Assembly: GCA_030680405.1 (NCBI GenBank)
Contig: JAUXVT010000049.1
Span: 103,879-167,878 of the forward strand
DNA from: Thiobacillus sp.
GTDB lineage: Bacteria; Pseudomonadota; Gammaproteobacteria; Burkholderiales; Thiobacillaceae
Direction: 5' to 3'
Length of the DNA: 64,000 nt
Shown here: positions 62,821-64,000 of the stretch, piece by piece
How positions within the stretch are numbered: position 1 is the stretch's first letter
Layout: each line of letters begins with the position of its first letter
The notes under the pieces: generated by a model
The model's input: only the letters and a program-made list of their open reading frames with translations
Database searches by the model: none
Told to the model about the DNA's origin: nothing
Made by a program: the position numbers and the translations under genes

Positions 62821-64000
<1,180 letters not shown>

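Overview
The window looks like the replication-origin neighbourhood of a GC-rich betaproteobacterium. The gene order (trkA-ntrX-ntrY-DUF4390-rsmB-fmt-def leftward; dprA-smg-topA rightward; gyrB-dnaN-dnaA leftward facing rpmH-rnpA-yidC-mnmE; mnmG-rsmG-parA-parB-atpIBEFHAGDC; glmU-glmS) and the protein texture resemble Thiobacillus and relatives in the Nitrosomonadales. That placement is inference from synteny; no database search was possible.

Layout. 1-7.3 kb: trkA 5' part, the NtrYX two-component pair (NtrX has a visibly broken ATPase core), DUF4390, rsmB, fmt (with an in-frame palindromic repeat insertion) and def. 7.5-13.3 kb: a LysM exported protein with a duplicated Cys motif, dprA, smg, topA and a small coupled ORF. 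13.3-13.8 kb: a decayed patch where an IS481-type transposase remnant abuts a truncated rhodanese. 13.8-19.2 kb: gyrB-dnaN-dnaA, with DnaA boxes on both sides of dnaA (candidate oriC). 19.2-26.6 kb: rpmH, rnpA, yidC (no yidD), mnmE, an ABC exporter, and an RhlE-type RNA helicase behind a long hairpin-rich leader. 26.8-30.2 kb: a PAS-GGDEF cyclase with a small coupled exported ORF, then pxpB-pxpC-pxpA with pxpC frameshifted. 30.2-36.4 kb: uup, mnmG, rsmG, parA, parB and three parS sites. 36.5-43.7 kb: the complete F-type ATP synthase operon. 44-45.8 kb: two tandem OmpA-like genes. 46-58.3 kb: glmU-glmS, a NarL-type regulator, SDR, dsbA, SPOR protein, argS, priA, Tim44-like protein and hemE. 58.3-64 kb: an accessory envelope region with two pseudogenes, small secreted EF-hand and BON proteins, a FadL-type porin, DUF1328 and the 3' part of a GlrR-like sigma-54 activator.

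The most interesting signal is in the last 3 kb. Just downstream of the GlrR-like gene, the DUF1328 gene and the EF-hand/BON operon each have a -24/-12 (sigma-54) promoter about 65-68 bp before the start codon. Each also has TGTC-N10-GAC(A/G) sites about 85-150 bp further upstream, matching the operator described for enterobacterial GlrR. This suggests a local GlrR/sigma-54 circuit driving small envelope and calcium-binding proteins.

Other notable points are the three parS sites (two encode the same VSRET peptide inside genes), a perfect cloverleaf-like inverted repeat between parB and atpI, heptamer tandem repeats at two gene junctions, a triple GTAAC box with 10-bp period, and an OmpA paralogue that has lost its peptidoglycan-binding Asp. 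No tRNA, rRNA, CRISPR array or intact insertion sequence was seen.
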